A stretch of DNA of 64,000 bases from Chryseobacterium gotjawalense (GCF_030012525.1 NZ_CP124855.1:2852001-2916000); one strand, 5' to 3'. Positions 1 through 10,026 are shown, counted from the first letter of the stretch. Numbers and translations: made by a program. Notes: generated by a model from the sequence alone, not told the origin.

Positions 1-1
1 T

Positions 2-1924
2 GATGTCATTAGAAACAGAAACTTCTATTTCGGCTGGCAATATGGTTTAGGATTTAATTTTACCAAATCACTGAAGTTGGAAATTAATTCTTCTATGCGA
101 ACTTTAAATGACAATCTGAGTGTTTATAAAATGAACAACAAATCGATTTTTGCTGATCCTTTCAGAGCAGGCCGCCCTGTTTTATACAACCACCGTGTTC
201 AGCTGAATTACAGATTGCCGTTTGAATATTTGCCTTATTTAGATTTTATTAATGCTGAATTGGGCTACGGTTTTACCTATAACTGGAATGCCAGAAGTAC
301 CGTGATGACCAATTTCGTAAATCCGGAAACCAACCGTGCAGAAAGTTTGGGTAGCATTGGTCAAAATACCAGTAATATCATTGCGACTTCCTCCGTTGAT
401 GTGCCGAAATTCTTTGGAAAATTTAAGTATTTCCAAAACATCAGTTCCAAAATGCAGAAGCGCAAACAGGAAATCGATTCCCTGAATAATGTGTACAATC
501 TGGCTTGGCAAAAGACCAATCAGAAAAAAACATTCAAAAGTTATAAATTCAAAAATAAACTGAATCCGATGCAGAGTATTGCTTATGCATTAACTTCAAT
601 CAAGCAGATGGATGTTTCTTATAATGAAAATAATGGTACCGTGTTGCCGGGATTGCTTTCTGCGCCCAATTGGTACGGTTACGGACAAACTCTCGGCGGA
701 CCAACTTACGGTTTTCTTTTAGGCTCACAGGCAGATATCCGCAGAACAGTTTTGGAGCGGGGCTGGATTTCTGATTCAGATTATATGACCGATCCGTACA
801 TGCAGATGAAAAACCAGAATTTCCTGGCGAATGTGCAGATCGTGCCGGTGAATGAATTTAGAATTGACATTAATTTCTTAAAAAATTACACCAGTAATTT
901 CACGCAGTCAGGCTACAACGTAAGACAAAACTTAGACTATCCGAATCATGATTTTGCCTTCGGAACAGATATGATTACCTATTCCAGAACAGCGTGGACT
1001 TTCGGAACTTCATTTACCGATGGTAAAAATATTTATGATAATATCATTTCGAATGCAAGAATTATCTCCCAGCAAATGGGTGGTACTCTTGATGCTAATG
1101 GATTTACAGATGGACATTCCTTAGCCAATGCCTACGTTTTAGTGCCGGCTTTCCAAGCGGCGGTCGAAGGAAAAACACCAAATGGACCACTAACCAATCC
1201 GAAGAAATCAGGCTTCCCACTTCCAAACTGGAGAGTAATTTATTCTGGTTTGAAAAACATCCCGTTGGTCAACAGTCAGTTTTCTAAGTTTGATCTTCTT
1301 CACGGTTATACTTCTACCTATACAGCGTCGGGAATTCAGTCGAGTATTGATTATTTTAATGTTCAGAAGAACGGAGCTTCGGACAGAGATGCGTTTGGTG
1401 ATATTTATAATCCTTACACTTTCTCTCAGGTCGGTTATGTAGAAGCGTTTGCACCATTAATCGGAGCCGATGTTACGATGAGAAACAACATGCAGTTCCG
1501 CGCACAATATAATGTTGACCGCTTATTGATGCTGGGATTGGTAAACCATACTTTAACGGAAGATATGGGCAAAGAATACATTCTTGGATTTGGATATATT
1601 CTGAAAGATTTAAAAATGAAGATGAACTTCAAAGGAAAAGAAAAAACCATTAAAAGTGATTTAAATATCCGTGGAGATTTCTCTTTAAGAGACAGCCAAA
1701 CCAGAATCACCAATATTTTACAGGATGATTCGCAGATCACTGGAGGACAGAAATTGATGAGCGTTAAATTATCTGCAGATTATAATATGTCTCAGAATTT
1801 TAATATCAGATTTTTCTACGATCAGTTGATGACGAAATATAAAATTTCGACCGCCTTCCCACTTTCAACGGTGCGGGCAGGTTTAACGGCAACATTTACC
1901 TTCGGTGGAAGCAGCGGTTTCTAA
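2..1924 (+). CDS. sprA: Cell-surface protein SprA, C-terminal part (type IX secretion translocon)
   Basis: The frame is open from the window edge, so this is the last ~640 residues of a much longer protein; the first internal Met is at 77 but upstream residues (NFYFGWQYGLGFNFTKSLKL) continue the same beta-strand pattern. SprA is the very large outer-membrane beta-barrel through which type IX secretion substrates leave the cell, and it is also needed for gliding in motile flavobacteria. The visible part is made of alternating aromatic/polar strands typical of barrel proteins and ends in TFTFGGSSGF. A strong terminator follows. The plug protein that closes this channel is encoded at 57722, far away but in the same window. 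Assignment rests on recognised C-terminal sequence and predicted size beyond the window. Confidence 0.85.
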   Translation, partial: DVIRNRNFYFGWQYGLGFNFTKSLKLEINSSMRTLNDNLSVYKMNNKSIFADPFRAGRPVLYNHRVQLNYRLPFEYLPYLDFINAELGYGFTYNWNARSTVMTNFVNPETNRAESLGSIGQNTSNIIATSSVDVPKFFGKFKYFQNISSKMQKRKQEIDSLNNVYNLAWQKTNQKKTFKSYKFKNKLNPMQSIAYALTSIKQMDVSYNENNGTVLPGLLSAPNWYGYGQTLGGPTYGFLLGSQADIRRTVLERGWISDSDYMTDPYMQMKNQNFLANVQIVPVNEFRIDINFLKNYTSNFTQSGYNVRQNLDYPNHDFAFGTDMITYSRTAWTFGTSFTDGKNIYDNIISNARIISQQMGGTLDANGFTDGHSLANAYVLVPAFQAAVEGKTPNGPLTNPKKSGFPLPNWRVIYSGLKNIPLVNSQFSKFDLLHGYTSTYTASGIQSSIDYFNVQKNGASDRDAFGDIYNPYTFSQVGYVEAFAPLIGADVTMRNNMQFRAQYNVDRLLMLGLVNHTLTEDMGKEYILGFGYILKDLKMKMNFKGKEKTIKSDLNIRGDFSLRDSQTRITNILQDDSQITGGQKLMSVKLSADYNMSQNFNIRFFYDQLMTKYKISTAFPLSTVRAGLTATFTFGGSSGF

Positions 1925-1945
1925 TCAATTGTAAAACTAAAATTA

Positions 1946-1976
1946 AAACTCAGGATTTCAATTCTGAGTTTTTTTG
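1946..1976 (+). terminator. Intrinsic terminator after sprA
   Basis: AAACTCAG and CTGAGTTT form a stem around a 10-nt loop, followed by a run of seven T. It lies 22 bp after the sprA stop codon. Confidence 0.8.
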
Positions 1977-2493
1977 TTTACAATTAAAATCGTTCTTGAA
2001 TTACATTTAAAGGTATTGTGAAGCAAAGCGCCATTGTACGCGGTATTTTGTACAATTAATTTTTATTATTGTTTACACCATTATTTTAAAATATCAATTT
2101 CATTATTAAATGCTATAATTTCAACATGTTAAAAGTCTACCATTAAAAATTAAGGAGAATTAAGAATTTTTCAAACAAATAGTAATACTATGCTCCATAA
2201 GTTTTTTATATTTTTCTTAATTAATCCTAATTCCTAAATGGTTAAATTATTGTTTCTCAAAGTTTTAATAGTATTAATGGTTTTTACAGGTTATAGAATT
2301 GACATTTAAAATAATTTTTCTTCAGAAACGCTTTTGCGCCCGCAATGCTTCAGAAACATTTTTTATTATCTTTTACGCCCTTGTATTAAAAAAATCTCAT
2401 CTTTCAGATATTCACTATTTTCTCACTTAAGATTTTCCAACCTCGCGAAAACAGAAATTAAATCCTTAATTTTGCTATTCATAATACAAACCT
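1977..2493. other. Noncoding stretch before folE, with a palindromic ATTAAG element
   Basis: About 520 bp without a supportable gene. It holds the inverted repeat at 2139-2242, a short CTTCAGAAAC repeat near 2320-2355, and a TAATTTTG box at 2467-2474 that may be the -7 element of the folE promoter. No convincing TTG is at the right distance upstream, so the promoter call is weak. Confidence 0.5.
2139..2242. repeat. Imperfect inverted repeat with ATTAAG arms
   Basis: The left arm (2139-2166, beginning ACCATTAAAAATTAAGG) is an imperfect inverted copy of the right arm (2214-2242, ending CCTAAATGGT). The arms carry repeated ATTAAG/CTTAAT blocks, as do the hairpins inside the 206-bp tandem repeat near 41.5 kb, so the two loci probably share one repeat family. 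Confidence 0.55.
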
Positions 2494-3159
2494 ATGAATC
2501 AAAATATCGATAACGATGACGATGTATTTATCGGAAAGGAGCATACTCCTTTGCGACCTGACGCTTTTGAAAAATCTACCGAAGAAAAAATTGAAATTAT
2601 CCAAAACCATTTCCATCAGATTATGGAAACTTTAGGAATGGATATGACCGATGATTCCCTGAAAGATTCTCCCAAAAGAGTTGCAAAGATGTATGTAAAT
2701 GAAATTTTTGGCGGTCTTCTTCCGGAAAATAATCCACGGATTTCTACTTTTTCAAATAAATACAAGTACCGCCAAATGTTGGTCGAAAAAGACATTACCG
2801 TCTATTCGTTCTGCGAACATCACTTTCTACCGATTATTGGCAGAGCGCATGTTGCTTATATTTCGAATGGCGAGGTGATCGGTCTTTCGAAGATCAACAG
2901 AGTTGTAGATTATTATGCAAAACGCCCACAGGTCCAGGAACGGTTAACCATGCAGATTGTAGATGCTTTAAAGAAAGCGCTTGGTACGAATGATGTTGCC
3001 TGTATCATCGAAGCGAAACATCTGTGCGTGAATTGTCGCGGTATAAAAGATACCGCAAGTTCAACCACTACTGCAGAGCTCAGTGGCCTTTTCAGAACCA
3101 ATCCGATTACCCGGCAGGAATTCCTGCATTATGTGGGAAATCGTTCGAATTTGGATTAA
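2494..3159 (+). CDS. folE: GTP cyclohydrolase I
   Basis: Converts GTP to 7,8-dihydroneopterin triphosphate, the first step of folate/pterin synthesis; cytosolic homodecamer. At 221 aa it has normal length. The zinc/catalytic segment CEHHFLPIIGRAHVAYI and the later CVNCRGIKDTASSTTTAEL match the family signatures and supply the Cys-His-Cys zinc ligands. The N-terminal ~25 residues are acidic and variable. The gene ends 18 bp before cysS, so the two are probably co-transcribed. Confidence 0.96.
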   Translation: MNQNIDNDDDVFIGKEHTPLRPDAFEKSTEEKIEIIQNHFHQIMETLGMDMTDDSLKDSPKRVAKMYVNEIFGGLLPENNPRISTFSNKYKYRQMLVEKDITVYSFCEHHFLPIIGRAHVAYISNGEVIGLSKINRVVDYYAKRPQVQERLTMQIVDALKKALGTNDVACIIEAKHLCVNCRGIKDTASSTTTAELSGLFRTNPITRQEFLHYVGNRSNLD

Positions 3160-3177
3160 CATCAAATTTCACAAAAA

Positions 3178-4644
3178 ATGACTTTAAAAATATACAACTC
3201 CCTTTCCGGCGAAAAAGAAATATTCACACCTATTCACGATAATAATGTCGGGATGTACGTTTGTGGACCGACCGTTTACAGCAATGTGCATTTGGGAAAT
3301 GTACGGACCTTCATGTCTTTCGATTTTATTTACCGGTCTTTGGCTCATTTGGGTTACAAAGTTCGCTACGTTCGGAATATTACCGATGCAGGACATTTAA
3401 CCGATGACGGAGATGTTGATAATGACCGTTTCGTCAAACAATCCCGTTTGGAAAAACTGGAGCCGATGGAAATTGTACAGAAATATACGGTCGATTTTCA
3501 TAAAGTTTTAGAAGTGTTTAATCTTCTTCCTCCAACGATTGAGCCTACCGCAACCGGGCATATTTTAGAACAGATTGAATTGGCTCAGAAATTAATCGAG
3601 AAAGGATTTGCTTATGAAAGCAATGGCTCCGTTTATTTCGATGTTTTAGAATACAATAAACGCGGTTTAAATTACGGTGAACTTTCCCGTAGAAATATTG
3701 AAGAACTTTTTGCCAATACCAGAGATCTGGATGGTCAGAATGAAAAGAAAAACCCACAGGATTTTGCCCTTTGGAAAGCCGCTTCACCTGCCCATATTAT
3801 GCGCTGGAACTCCCCTTGGGGCGAAGGTTTTCCCGGCTGGCATTTGGAATGTACCGCGATGTCAACCAAATATCTCGGTGAAAAATTCGATATTCACGGC
3901 GGCGGAATGGATTTGAAATTCCCGCACCACGAATGTGAAGTCGCGCAGGGAAAAGCATGCAACGGAACAGAACCGGTGAATTACTGGATGCACGCCAATA
4001 TGCTGACCATGAACGGCCAAAGAATGAGTAAATCCACCGGAAATTATATTCTGCCTATGGAACTGGTTTCCGGCAAAAATGATTTCTTTGAAAAAGCTTT
4101 TCATCCTACGATTGTGCGTTTCAATTTTATGCAGGCGCATTACAGAAGTGTTTTAGATATTTCCAATGAAGCGATGGTTGCCAGTGAAAAAGGATTCCAG
4201 CGTTTAATGGAAGCCTTGAAAGTGCCTTCAAATAATGATTTTCCGACTACAGAGGTTTCAAGTTTTGATGTAAAAGCCTGGAAAGAAAAATGCTACGCTG
4301 CTTTAACTGACGATTTCAATTCGCCGATCCTGATTGCACATCTTTTTGAAGCCGTAAATTTCATCTTTAAATTAAAGGATGGAAAAGAAACCATTACCGA
4401 AAATGATTTGCAGGAATTAAAAACATTGATGAATGATTTTGTATTTGATGTTCTCGGTTTGCAGAATATCGAAGAAAACAATAATGAGAAATTAGACCAG
4501 ACTTTACAGGTTTTAATCGACTTAAGAAATCAAGCCAGAAAATCCAAAAACTTTGACCTTTCTGACCAGATCCGCGATCGTTTGCTTGCAGAAGGAATTG
4601 AACTGAAAGACGGAAGAGAAGGAACGACTTATTCGATTTCGTAG
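3178..4644 (+). CDS. cysS: Cysteinyl-tRNA synthetase
   Basis: Class I aminoacyl-tRNA synthetase that charges tRNA-Cys. The 488-aa length is typical. [13 protein letters not shown] holds the HIGH-type motif and first zinc Cys, [10 protein letters not shown] and HHECEV give the other zinc ligands, and MSKSTGN is the KMSKS loop. It follows folE by 18 bp, suggesting a two-gene operon closed by a terminator at 4675. The ATG at 3178 gives the usual N terminus ([14 protein letters not shown]). Its substrate tRNA-Cys is at 53058-53128. Confidence 0.97.
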   Translation: MTLKIYNSLSGEKEIFTPIHDNNVGMYVCGPTVYSNVHLGNVRTFMSFDFIYRSLAHLGYKVRYVRNITDAGHLTDDGDVDNDRFVKQSRLEKLEPMEIVQKYTVDFHKVLEVFNLLPPTIEPTATGHILEQIELAQKLIEKGFAYESNGSVYFDVLEYNKRGLNYGELSRRNIEELFANTRDLDGQNEKKNPQDFALWKAASPAHIMRWNSPWGEGFPGWHLECTAMSTKYLGEKFDIHGGGMDLKFPHHECEVAQGKACNGTEPVNYWMHANMLTMNGQRMSKSTGNYILPMELVSGKNDFFEKAFHPTIVRFNFMQAHYRSVLDISNEAMVASEKGFQRLMEALKVPSNNDFPTTEVSSFDVKAWKEKCYAALTDDFNSPILIAHLFEAVNFIFKLKDGKETITENDLQELKTLMNDFVFDVLGLQNIEENNNEKLDQTLQVLIDLRNQARKSKNFDLSDQIRDRLLAEGIELKDGREGTTYSIS

Positions 4645-4674
4645 GTAATTAATTTACCGCCATATTTAAATAGT

Positions 4675-4704
4675 AAACCTTTCGAAAATTCGGAAGGTTT
4701 TTTT
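4675..4704 (+). terminator. Intrinsic terminator after cysS
   Basis: AAACCTTTCG and CGGAAGGTTT form an imperfect stem with loop AAAATT, followed by seven T. Confidence 0.75.
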
Positions 4705-4880
4705 CATTTGACAAATTTCATTTCCTTCATTTTTAATGATTTATAGCATGTTTACAAGTTGTTCTTGTAACTTAATGGTTTTCAGCCTGTAAGCTCTGTT
4801 TAAGAAAATCTATACAAACCTTTTTTAATCAGTAATTCAGCAAAAATTTCCTAAATTGCAGGCACTAAAGAATAATTTTC

Positions 4881-7538
4881 ATGAAACTATATCTTAATAT
4901 CAATTTCCGAACGAAAGTAGGTGAGAATCTGCAAGTTTGCGTTTCTGAACACGGAGCTGAAGAAAAAATTCATCCTTTACAATACACCGATAACGGAAAC
5001 TGGTCTGCCGAACTGGATTATTTTTCAAAATCGATTTCCTATAAATATCAGTTGATCGATAATAAAGGGGTAATTCTGGATGAGGAATTTTCTTTGCATC
5101 ACTTGAATTTCCCTCATAACTACGACGAGTTCGTTATTTGTGATTTCTGGAATGCTAAAAATTTCCCCGAGAATTACCTCAATAATAAAATCTTAAAAAA
5201 TAAACTCCGCCACTTTAAAGCTGAAAAGATTTCCGTCTTAAAAAAACACACCCATCTTTTCCGTCTGGAAGCACCGGTTTATCATCCAAACTGGAAAGTA
5301 GTAATTCTTGGAAATTGCGAAGAACTTGGCAACTGGCAATATTTAAAGACCGTACCAATGTCGCAGACTGATTTCGGGATTTGGGAAGCGGCCGTGGATA
5401 TTGAGCAAGATCAAATGATCCAGTACAAATATGGATTGATGGATACCGATTCCGGTGAAGTTTTCGATATCGAATATGGCGATAACCGTTGGGCACTGCC
5501 TAATACTGAAAAAAATGTCCTGCAGATTCAAGCGGATCATTTTTTCAAATTCAAATCCCATGAAATGTATCACGCAGCCGGCGTAGCAGTTCCGGTTTTT
5601 TCTTTAAGAACAGAAAACGGTTTCGGAGTTGGAGAATTTCCGGATCTGAAAAATCTGGCAGATTGGGCGAAGAAAACAAATCTGTCCATTTTGCAGATTT
5701 TGCCGATTAATGATACGACTGCCAATTATACCTGGACGGATTCTTATCCGTACGCTGCGATTTCGGTTTACGCACTTCATCCTCAATATTTGTCGGTTGA
5801 AAAATTGGAGTATCCTTTATCAAAGGATTTAGTTCAGGAATTTAAAGTTGAAAAAGAAGCTTTGAATGCTTTAAGTCTGATCGATTACGAGCAAATGATT
5901 TCCGGAAAATGGAAATACATTACCATTATTTTTGAAGCCAATAAAGAAGAAATTTTAAAAGACCGAAACTTTAAAAAGTTCATCAAAGAAAATGAAGAAT
6001 GGTTGATTCCTTATGCGGCTTTTTGCGTTTTAAGAGATAAATATAAAACACCCAACTTTAATGACTGGAAAACGCATAGGAAATATATTGCAGGGAAAAT
6101 CGCTCCTTTTTTCCTGCCAAAAAGCAAAGAGTATGAAACTTCGATGCTGCATTCGTGGGTGCAGTATCAACTTCATTTACAATTAAAAGATGCCATCGAT
6201 TATACCCATGATTTAGGGATTTCTGTGAAAGGAGATTTGCCGATTGGAATTTACCGGTATTCGGTAGAAGCCTGGGCAGAACCGGAATTGTTCGGTATGG
6301 ATTTTCAGGCCGGAGCACCGCCGGATCAGTTCACAGATTTAGGTCAAAACTGGGAATTTCCAACTTATAACTGGGAAGCGATGAAAGAAGATGGTTACCG
6401 CTGGTGGAAAAACCGTTTCAAAGCTTTGGAGCAATATTTCGATGCGATGCGGATTGATCATATTCTTGGTTTTTTCAGAATATGGAGGATGCCGATGAGC
6501 GCAACACAGGGAATTCTGGGCTATTTTTATCCAGCCGTTCCGGTAAAAACTGAAGAGTTTTCAGCAAGAGCAATTTCTTTTAATGAAGACCGATATTGCA
6601 AGCCATTTATCAACGATCAGATTCTGTGGGATTATTTTGGGGAAGAGAGAGACGGAATCCGGAACCGCTTTATGAACAGTCATTTCGACGGGACGTATAG
6701 TTTCAAAGAAGAGTTTGATACGCAACGGAAATTAGCAGATTATTTTAAAACAAATCCGTTGGGTTCGTCAGAAGAACGTTTGATTTCGCTGGCCGCGAAT
6801 GTTCTGTTCTTAAAAGAGCAATTAAGTGAAAACGAAGTGGTTTATCACCCAAGATTTAATATTGAAAAAACAGAATCTTATCAATATTTAAACGAAGCCG
6901 AAAAAAGGAAAATTTCTGATTTATACGTCGATTATTTCTTCAAAAGGCAGGATGGTTTGTGGTATGAAAAAGCGATGGAAAAACTTCCGGTGATTTTGAA
7001 TGCGACAGACATGTTGATTTGCGGTGAGGATTTAGGCTTGGTTCCAGAGTCAGTTCCTGTGGTAATGGACCGTTTGGGAATTACCGCTCTGAAAGTACAG
7101 AGAATGCCGTCGGATAATATTCCGTGGTACAATCCGAAAAACGCCGATTATATGAATGTGGTCACGGCGAGTTCCCACGACAGTTCTACGCTGCGCCAGT
7201 GGTGGCACGAAGATCAGGATTTAACGCAGAAATATTTTCACGAACAACTTGGTCAGTATGGGACAGCGCCCTGGAATTTGGAACCTCAGTTGGCAGAGAT
7301 GATTATGAAGCAGCATCTTTTTAATAATGCCATGTTAGCGATTTTTCCAATTCAGGAGTTTTTGGCAACGGAAAAAGAGTTGACGAATCCAAATATGGAC
7401 GAGGAGAGAATTAATAATCCCGCAGTCTTCCCACATTACTGGAGATACAGAATGCATTTGAAGGTAGAGGAACTTTTGAATCACGATAATTTTAATCAAA
7501 AAATTGCAGGTTGGATTGCGGAGACGAATCGAATTTAA
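4881..7538 (+). CDS. malQ: 4-alpha-glucanotransferase (GH77) with N-terminal starch-binding domains
   Basis: Transfers alpha-1,4-glucan segments between oligosaccharides (amylomaltase/disproportionating enzyme). At 885 aa it is much longer than E. coli MalQ because two CBM20-like starch-binding modules precede the catalytic domain (about residues 1-100 and 120-225; the second holds WKVVILGNCEELGNW). The GH77 catalytic residues are visible in FDAMRIDHILGFFRIW (nucleophile Asp), CGEDLGLVPESV (acid/base Glu) and SSHDSSTLRQWW (third carboxylate). This CBM20-CBM20-GH77 layout is that of plant DPE2-type enzymes. No signal peptide is seen, so it should act in the cytosol on imported or stored glucan. 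It stands alone, with terminators on both sides. Confidence 0.93.
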   Translation: MKLYLNINFRTKVGENLQVCVSEHGAEEKIHPLQYTDNGNWSAELDYFSKSISYKYQLIDNKGVILDEEFSLHHLNFPHNYDEFVICDFWNAKNFPENYLNNKILKNKLRHFKAEKISVLKKHTHLFRLEAPVYHPNWKVVILGNCEELGNWQYLKTVPMSQTDFGIWEAAVDIEQDQMIQYKYGLMDTDSGEVFDIEYGDNRWALPNTEKNVLQIQADHFFKFKSHEMYHAAGVAVPVFSLRTENGFGVGEFPDLKNLADWAKKTNLSILQILPINDTTANYTWTDSYPYAAISVYALHPQYLSVEKLEYPLSKDLVQEFKVEKEALNALSLIDYEQMISGKWKYITIIFEANKEEILKDRNFKKFIKENEEWLIPYAAFCVLRDKYKTPNFNDWKTHRKYIAGKIAPFFLPKSKEYETSMLHSWVQYQLHLQLKDAIDYTHDLGISVKGDLPIGIYRYSVEAWAEPELFGMDFQAGAPPDQFTDLGQNWEFPTYNWEAMKEDGYRWWKNRFKALEQYFDAMRIDHILGFFRIWRMPMSATQGILGYFYPAVPVKTEEFSARAISFNEDRYCKPFINDQILWDYFGEERDGIRNRFMNSHFDGTYSFKEEFDTQRKLADYFKTNPLGSSEERLISLAANVLFLKEQLSENEVVYHPRFNIEKTESYQYLNEAEKRKISDLYVDYFFKRQDGLWYEKAMEKLPVILNATDMLICGEDLGLVPESVPVVMDRLGITALKVQRMPSDNIPWYNPKNADYMNVVTASSHDSSTLRQWWHEDQDLTQKYFHEQLGQYGTAPWNLEPQLAEMIMKQHLFNNAMLAIFPIQEFLATEKELTNPNMDEERINNPAVFPHYWRYRMHLKVEELLNHDNFNQKIAGWIAETNRI

Positions 7539-7586
7539 AAAAAAACAGTTTTGAATTTTAGGCACTGGTAATCAGTGTTTTATATG

Positions 7587-7618
7587 AGAAGTTAGACTTA
7601 GGGTTTAACTTCTTTTTT
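7587..7618 (+). terminator. Intrinsic terminator after malQ
   Basis: AGAAGTTA and TAACTTCT form a perfect 8-bp stem followed by a T run. Confidence 0.75.
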
Positions 7619-7745
7619 GTTTTGCTATCCAAACAATATAACAGTGAAGAAATAGTTGTTTATTTTTTAATTTGACTCAGACTCAAAATAATGAAAACAC
7701 TATGAATCAATGAGTTGGATGATTAATTTAATATAAAGATTTTTA

Positions 7746-8717
7746 ATGAAAAAGATACTACTCGGTTTATCAGTGTTGATGATGGCATTGGTTTCCGCTC
7801 AGCATTATCCGGATACTTATTCAAATAGTAATTACGGTTCCGGTATTCATAATTATGGTGATAATGAAGATGAATATTATTTTCCTGATGATTATTATTA
7901 TCAATATCCAGCCGATTATTATACCAGTGATTTGTATTATGATTATTATAATGACTATAGAAAAAGTATTTATGATGTAAACTGGAATAAGTTTTTTGCT
8001 GCGCACAGATTGTCACCTTGGCAAGTGCAACAAATTGTAATGTTGAATAACAGCTATCCTTCTTTCGCATCATGGAGTTCTTATTACCAATATAATCCAG
8101 ACAGATGGTATTACGATCGATTTTATGCGATACAAAGAATTTTAGGGCCGAGCATTTTCGTTGTGTTCCAGAATAATTATTATCACGGTTACAATCCGGT
8201 GGTGTATTATCAGAATTATAACCGGAGACATTATGCGAGAAATGTTTACGTGGTTCCCCGATACCGAAATGTCAACATCAATCTTTATAAAGTGAACAGG
8301 GTTGCCTATCATCAAAGTAATCCGAGACAGAATATAGGTTTTCAGCCAACCCAAAGAGCGGCACAAATTGTTGCGCCGAACGGAACCAGAGATAATGGCT
8401 TTAGAAATGATGGAATTAACACTGGGAATAATATCAGAAATAATTCCATTAGACCTGAAAATAAAAATCAGGGGGATAATGTAATTAGAAATCAACAGGC
8501 TGATATTAGAAATAACAACGTAAGACCGGAATCGCAACCGCGACAAAATAATGGAGGTCTTCGAAACAATTCAGGTAACAGACAGGAAAGCCCAGGAAAT
8601 GTTGCGCCTACCAGAAAGATGGAAAGTAATTCTGGAAATCGCAGAAATCAAAATACCGAATCCAGAACGCCAAGTTCAAGTTCAAGAAACTCGGGTCAGC
8701 GTTTTACAGCCCGATAA
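7746..8717 (+). CDS. Exported Tyr/Asn-rich protein of unknown function, paralogue of the next gene
   Basis: The 323-aa product has a signal peptide (MKKILLGLSVLMMALVSAQ). Residues ~20-60 are very rich in Tyr/Asp. A ~90-residue block from about residue 75 contains IYDVNW, LNNSY, NPDRWYYDR, IQRILG and YYHGYNPVVYY. The same spaced motifs occur in the protein at 8836, so the two arose by duplication. The last ~110 residues are low-complexity Asn/Arg/Ser and probably disordered. No known domain is recognised; the protein is expected in the periplasm or outside the cell. Confidence 0.85.
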   Translation: MKKILLGLSVLMMALVSAQHYPDTYSNSNYGSGIHNYGDNEDEYYFPDDYYYQYPADYYTSDLYYDYYNDYRKSIYDVNWNKFFAAHRLSPWQVQQIVMLNNSYPSFASWSSYYQYNPDRWYYDRFYAIQRILGPSIFVVFQNNYYHGYNPVVYYQNYNRRHYARNVYVVPRYRNVNINLYKVNRVAYHQSNPRQNIGFQPTQRAAQIVAPNGTRDNGFRNDGINTGNNIRNNSIRPENKNQGDNVIRNQQADIRNNNVRPESQPRQNNGGLRNNSGNRQESPGNVAPTRKMESNSGNRRNQNTESRTPSSSSRNSGQRFTAR

Positions 8718-8744
8718 TTTTAGATTTTAATGTTAATAATGATG

Positions 8745-8775
8745 GAGAGCAGTTTTGAAAGAAACTGCTCTTTTT
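8745..8775 (+). terminator. Intrinsic terminator between the paralogous exported-protein genes
   Basis: GAGCAGTTT and AAACTGCTC form a perfect 9-bp stem followed by TTTTT. An in-frame ATG at 8755 for the next gene falls inside this hairpin, which argues for the later start at 8836. Confidence 0.85.
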
Positions 8776-8835
8776 CATACCACCTGTTTTTGTGGCACAG
8801 TTATGGAGGTTCATGAACAATATAAACCAATCAAT

Positions 8836-9360
8836 ATGAAAAAGTTAATCACCGTTTTAAGTTTAGGCGCTTTTGCTTTAGGTTATTCTCAATCTGCATC
8901 TTACAGCGATTACCAGCGAAGTATTACCGATGTAAATTGGGAGACTGTCGCAGCCAACTTATTATTAAACCCACAGCAAAAATCAGATTTGTTTTCGTTA
9001 AACAATCAGTATACCGACTACAATTCCTGGAATAATAAGTATGGGAATAATCCAGACCAGTGGAGGACAGATCGGTATTCATCTATTCAAAGAATAATGG
9101 GGCAGGATAAATATGTGAAATTTAAAAATAAGTATTACAAAGGACAAAACCCTGTTGCAGTTTATAACAGGAACAAAAACAATCATAAAAAAGCTCAGGT
9201 AAAAAAATACAGCAATATTAAGAACAATAAAGAGCTGCGATTTACAAATGAGCACAATCCTAATCGGACCTATAAATATAAAAACGGCAAACAATCGCAC
9301 GGAAAAGCAAATGTAAACCATCATAATAACGGAAATAAACACGGAAAAGGTCATAAATAA
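8836..9360 (+). CDS. Small exported basic protein, paralogue of the 7746 gene
   Basis: From the ATG at 8836 the 174-aa product begins with a signal peptide (MKKLITVLSLGAFALGYSQ); the longer frame from 8755 would bury this and overlaps a terminator. The core has SITDVNW, LNNQY, NPDQWRTDR, IQRIMG and YYKGQNPVAVY, matching the 7746 product in order and spacing. The C-terminal ~60 residues are rich in Lys, Asn and His, unlike the Asn/Arg tail of the paralogue. Function unknown; probably periplasmic or secreted. Confidence 0.85.
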   Translation: MKKLITVLSLGAFALGYSQSASYSDYQRSITDVNWETVAANLLLNPQQKSDLFSLNNQYTDYNSWNNKYGNNPDQWRTDRYSSIQRIMGQDKYVKFKNKYYKGQNPVAVYNRNKNNHKKAQVKKYSNIKNNKELRFTNEHNPNRTYKYKNGKQSHGKANVNHHNNGNKHGKGHK

Positions 9361-9385
9361 TTTAGTTACGACTGGCAAAAAAAAC

Positions 9386-9415
9386 TGGGGAGCAAATATT
9401 TTGTTCTCCTTTTTT
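9386..9415 (+). terminator. Intrinsic terminator after the 8836 gene
   Basis: GGAGCAAA and TTGTTCTCC pair with one bulge, followed by six T. Confidence 0.65.
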
Positions 9416-9519
9416 ATTGAGTGGTTTTCTTAACAAAAGTTTATGATTTTTCAGTTTAACTATCTGTTAAAAACCATATCAAAACCATGTATAGCAACAA
9501 ACCAATAAAGTATTATACT

Positions 9520-9933
9520 ATGAAAAAATTTATTTTAAGTGCAGCCTTTTTAGCAATAGGAACATTTGCAATGGCGCAACAAACAGAAAAAATGAAGCAA
9601 ATGGACCCTGTGAAAATGGAACAGAAAAGAGCAGAACACCTGAAAAAAATGCAGTCAGAATTAAATCTTTCTGATGCTCAGGTCTCTAAAATCAAAGCCT
9701 TACAGGATAAGAAAATGGCTGAACGAATGAAGAATGCTCCACAAATGCAGGCGGAAAGAAAAGCCAAAATGGAGAAGATGAACGTAATGAGAGCGCAGCA
9801 CGAAGCGGAAATGAAACAGATTTTAACGCCGGAACAATACCAAAAATGGCAAGCCAATAAAAAACAAAAAATGCAGCATGAAGGAAAAATGATGAAAGGG
9901 AAAAGAATGATGGAAATGCAGAAAGCGAAATAA
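9520..9933 (+). CDS. Exported Met/Lys-rich helical protein (Spy/CpxP- or DUF4890-like)
   Basis: The 137-aa product starts with a clear signal peptide (MKKFILSAAFLAIGTFAMAQ) at 9520; the ATG at 9487 would add 11 residues before it. The mature protein is almost all charged amphipathic helix with many Met and Lys. It contains LNLSDAQVSKIKALQ and ILTPEQYQKW, the paired L-(S/T)-x-x-Q helices seen in Spy/CpxP-like periplasmic proteins. By analogy it may be a periplasmic chaperone or stress protein, but no function is proven. It lies in a run of small exported-protein genes, each with its own terminator. Confidence 0.8.
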   Translation: MKKFILSAAFLAIGTFAMAQQTEKMKQMDPVKMEQKRAEHLKKMQSELNLSDAQVSKIKALQDKKMAERMKNAPQMQAERKAKMEKMNVMRAQHEAEMKQILTPEQYQKWQANKKQKMQHEGKMMKGKRMMEMQKAK

Positions 9934-9962
9934 CTGGTTCATAATTTTATTTTTTAATGTTA

Positions 9963-9987
9963 GGCGGAACACATGTTCCGCTTTTTT
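9963..9987 (+). terminator. Intrinsic terminator before ferritin
   Basis: GCGGAAC and GTTCCGC form a stem with a 4-nt loop followed by six T. Confidence 0.8.
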
Positions 9988-10026
9988 AATGTTCAATTTT
10001 TAATTATATTTGTTTAAATTGAATTT

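Noticed and set aside
8142..8546. 134-aa Ile-rich frame antisense to the exported-protein gene
   Set aside because: Composition is a mirror of the Asn/Tyr-rich sense gene; the sense product has a good signal peptide.
8755..8835. Longer N terminus of the small exported protein
   Set aside because: The earlier ATG lies in a terminator hairpin and hides the signal peptide.
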